This document shows positions 60,285-61,017 of a stretch of DNA of 61,017 nucleotides, piece after piece; within the stretch, counting starts at the first letter, position 1; every line of letters begins with the position of its first letter. Both the position numbers and the translations under genes were made by a program. Source of the DNA: Lachnospiraceae bacterium. Its GTDB lineage: Bacteria > Bacillota > Clostridia > Lachnospirales > Lachnospiraceae. The notes beneath the pieces are model-generated. The model saw only the letters and a list, made by a program, of their open reading frames with translations. It was not told where the DNA came from and did not search any database. The DNA lies in contig SVFH01000018.1 of the NCBI GenBank assembly GCA_015056945.1, forward strand, positions 1-61,017. The letters are read 5' to 3'.

Positions 60285-60313
60285 ATTTTACAAAAGAAAC
60301 GAAAAAGTGTCAA
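60285..60313 (-). promoter_or_regulatory. Sigma-A promoter of the riboswitch-symporter unit
   Basis: On the minus strand TTGACA (60308-60313), 17-bp spacer, TAAAAT (60285-60290), about 16 nt before the aptamer starts. Confidence 0.85.
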
Positions 60314-60369
60314 TAAATTACTGTGATAAAACGAGTTTCTTCTATATAAAGTAAATTGAGCGTCACACA

Positions 60370-60566
60370 ATCTTTTATATTATTGCGCATGAAGAAAATC
60401 ATTCAAACCAAATTCAAACGGATTGCTTCGCGCTTTGCACTCTCGCAATCCTACACAATATTCGCATATCGCGAAATATTCACTTCGCTTTTATGCTCAT
60501 ATTGTGGCAAGTCAACAAGTCAAATAACCACTTTAGTGCAGGCACAAGTGGTTGTTTGATCTTTTT
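60370..60566 (+). other. Structured non-coding stretch ending in a terminator; possible small RNA
   Basis: The stretch has several inverted repeats: GGATTGC (60420-60426) with GCAATCC (60445-60451), ACAATAT (60455-60461) with ATATTGT (60499-60505), and a final perfect 8-bp stem (60526-60533 with 60546-60553) followed by GTTTGATCTTTTT, a terminator on the plus strand. No annotated gene precedes that terminator on this strand. Reading frames here are short and show no ribosome site. Confidence 0.45.
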
Positions 60567-60590
60567 ACATTAGAATTTGTAAAAAAAGTG

Positions 60591-60619
60591 TTGACAAGAG
60601 GACTAACTGATAATATAAT
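60591..60619 (+). promoter_or_regulatory. Promoter P1 of a probable rRNA operon
   Basis: TTGACA (60591-60596), 17-bp spacer, TATAAT (60614-60619): a consensus sigma-A promoter, pointing out of the window to the right. Confidence 0.9.
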
Positions 60620-60663
60620 GAAATTCCACCGCGCAACAGCGGCGAAAAAAATAAAAAAAGTTG

Positions 60664-60695
60664 TTGACAAGAGCTAAAACATGTGATAGTATAAT
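60664..60695 (+). promoter_or_regulatory. Promoter P2, tandem to P1
   Basis: TTGACA (60664-60669), the same TTGACAAGAG context as P1. The -10 is TAGTAT (60687-60692, 17-bp spacer) overlapping TATAAT (60690-60695, 20-bp spacer). Two strong tandem promoters 73 bp apart are typical of rRNA operons. Confidence 0.85.
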
Positions 60696-61017
60696 CACGT
60701 TGCGGTTCGAGAGAACAACAACACACAACCTTGACAAATAAACAGCAATGCAACCCTGAAAGTTCAGATAAGCAACGAGCAGTGGCAAGATGTAAGACGG
60801 GGCACACAAATCATGCTTGCATGATTTTGCGACACAGATTACAGATTGTTAGGGCGACTGCCCGTGACGAAATAAACGCGCCAGCATTTATGAGTTCCAC
60901 TGTGAGTGTAGTAATACACAACAAGTTGCAAACAAGAGAATTATTCAGAGAAAGAAACCTAAACAAAGTAAAACGGAAGAAATTAGCTAGATGTTGATTT
61001 TGAACGGACAAACGAAT
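60696..61017 (+). other. Long untranslated leader, probably of an rRNA operon starting outside the window
   Basis: About 320 bp downstream of P2 with no credible coding frame and a moderate GC content compared with other spacers. It contains ATCATGCTTGCATGATTT, a stem-loop (60811-60828), as leaders often do. The 16S start is not in the window, so the operon is inferred from promoters and leader only. Confidence 0.55.

Noticed and set aside
60731..60997. Small frames on both strands downstream of P1/P2
   Set aside because: They lie in a probable rRNA leader, have no ribosome sites and no recognisable motif.

Overview
The window is an AT-rich Gram-positive chromosomal segment around the origin of replication. 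It most likely comes from a Lachnospiraceae-type Clostridia; this is inference. The signs are the gene order rpmH-rnpA-yidD-yidC-jag-mnmE / dnaA-dnaN-yaaA-recF-gyrB-gyrA, the DUF3881, DUF4446 and TSCPD-domain genes, strong AGGAGG ribosome sites, and large secreted plant-fibre and wall-associated proteins. No 16S gene lies inside the window, so genus cannot be given.

Layout. (1) 1-5578, minus: the N-terminal ~1859 residues of a giant secreted DNRLRE/RHS-repeat protein, with a perfect 22-bp inverted repeat in its leader. (2) 5740-8900: an AEC transporter, a DUF4261 protein, then about 0.8 kb of a twelve-unit 71-bp tandem repeat whose units are hairpin-forming, and an 8-bp microsatellite. (3) 8903-12941: a membrane-anchored XRE regulator with a heterodimeric ABC exporter. 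(4) 13101-18373: sodium symporter, RDD protein, SppA, CPA2 antiporter and an integral-membrane acyltransferase-like protein, all minus. (5) 18521-20962: an apparently leaderless plus-strand gene for a PD-(D/E)XK-like protein, convergent with a radical SAM enzyme coupled by overlap to a Cys-rich acidic protein, then an ABM-fold protein. (6) 21056-30228: gyrA, gyrB, recF, yaaA, dnaN, dnaA on the minus strand with DnaA boxes on both sides of dnaA. (7) 30229-43235: the rightward arm, rpmH through rsmG with ilvBN inserted, then a degenerate DegS-like kinase, a parS cluster, parA-parB and DUF4446. (8) 43322-47686: serS, DUF3881, tRNA-Arg(CCT), a GC-rich structured element, a frameshifted lipoprotein gene and dtd. 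(9) 48061-54012: a 1983-residue secreted multidomain GH10 xylanase. (10) 54190-60103: bioY, murG, a TSCPD protein, a membrane protein, pgi, and an alanine/glycine symporter under a glycine riboswitch. (11) 60590-61017: two tandem strong promoters and a long untranslated stretch, most simply the leader of an rRNA operon that starts just beyond the window.

How it fits together. Most genes are transcribed away from the origin near 28.1-30.1 kb, as expected for an origin-proximal housekeeping block. ParA/ParB and their parS sites lie about 10.6 kb from oriC. The least explained parts are the 71-bp hairpin array, the radical SAM/Cys-rich pair, the leaderless BglII-like-motif protein, the kinase relative that has lost its ATPase boxes, and two structured intergenic elements (45.8 kb and 60.4 kb) that could be small RNAs.
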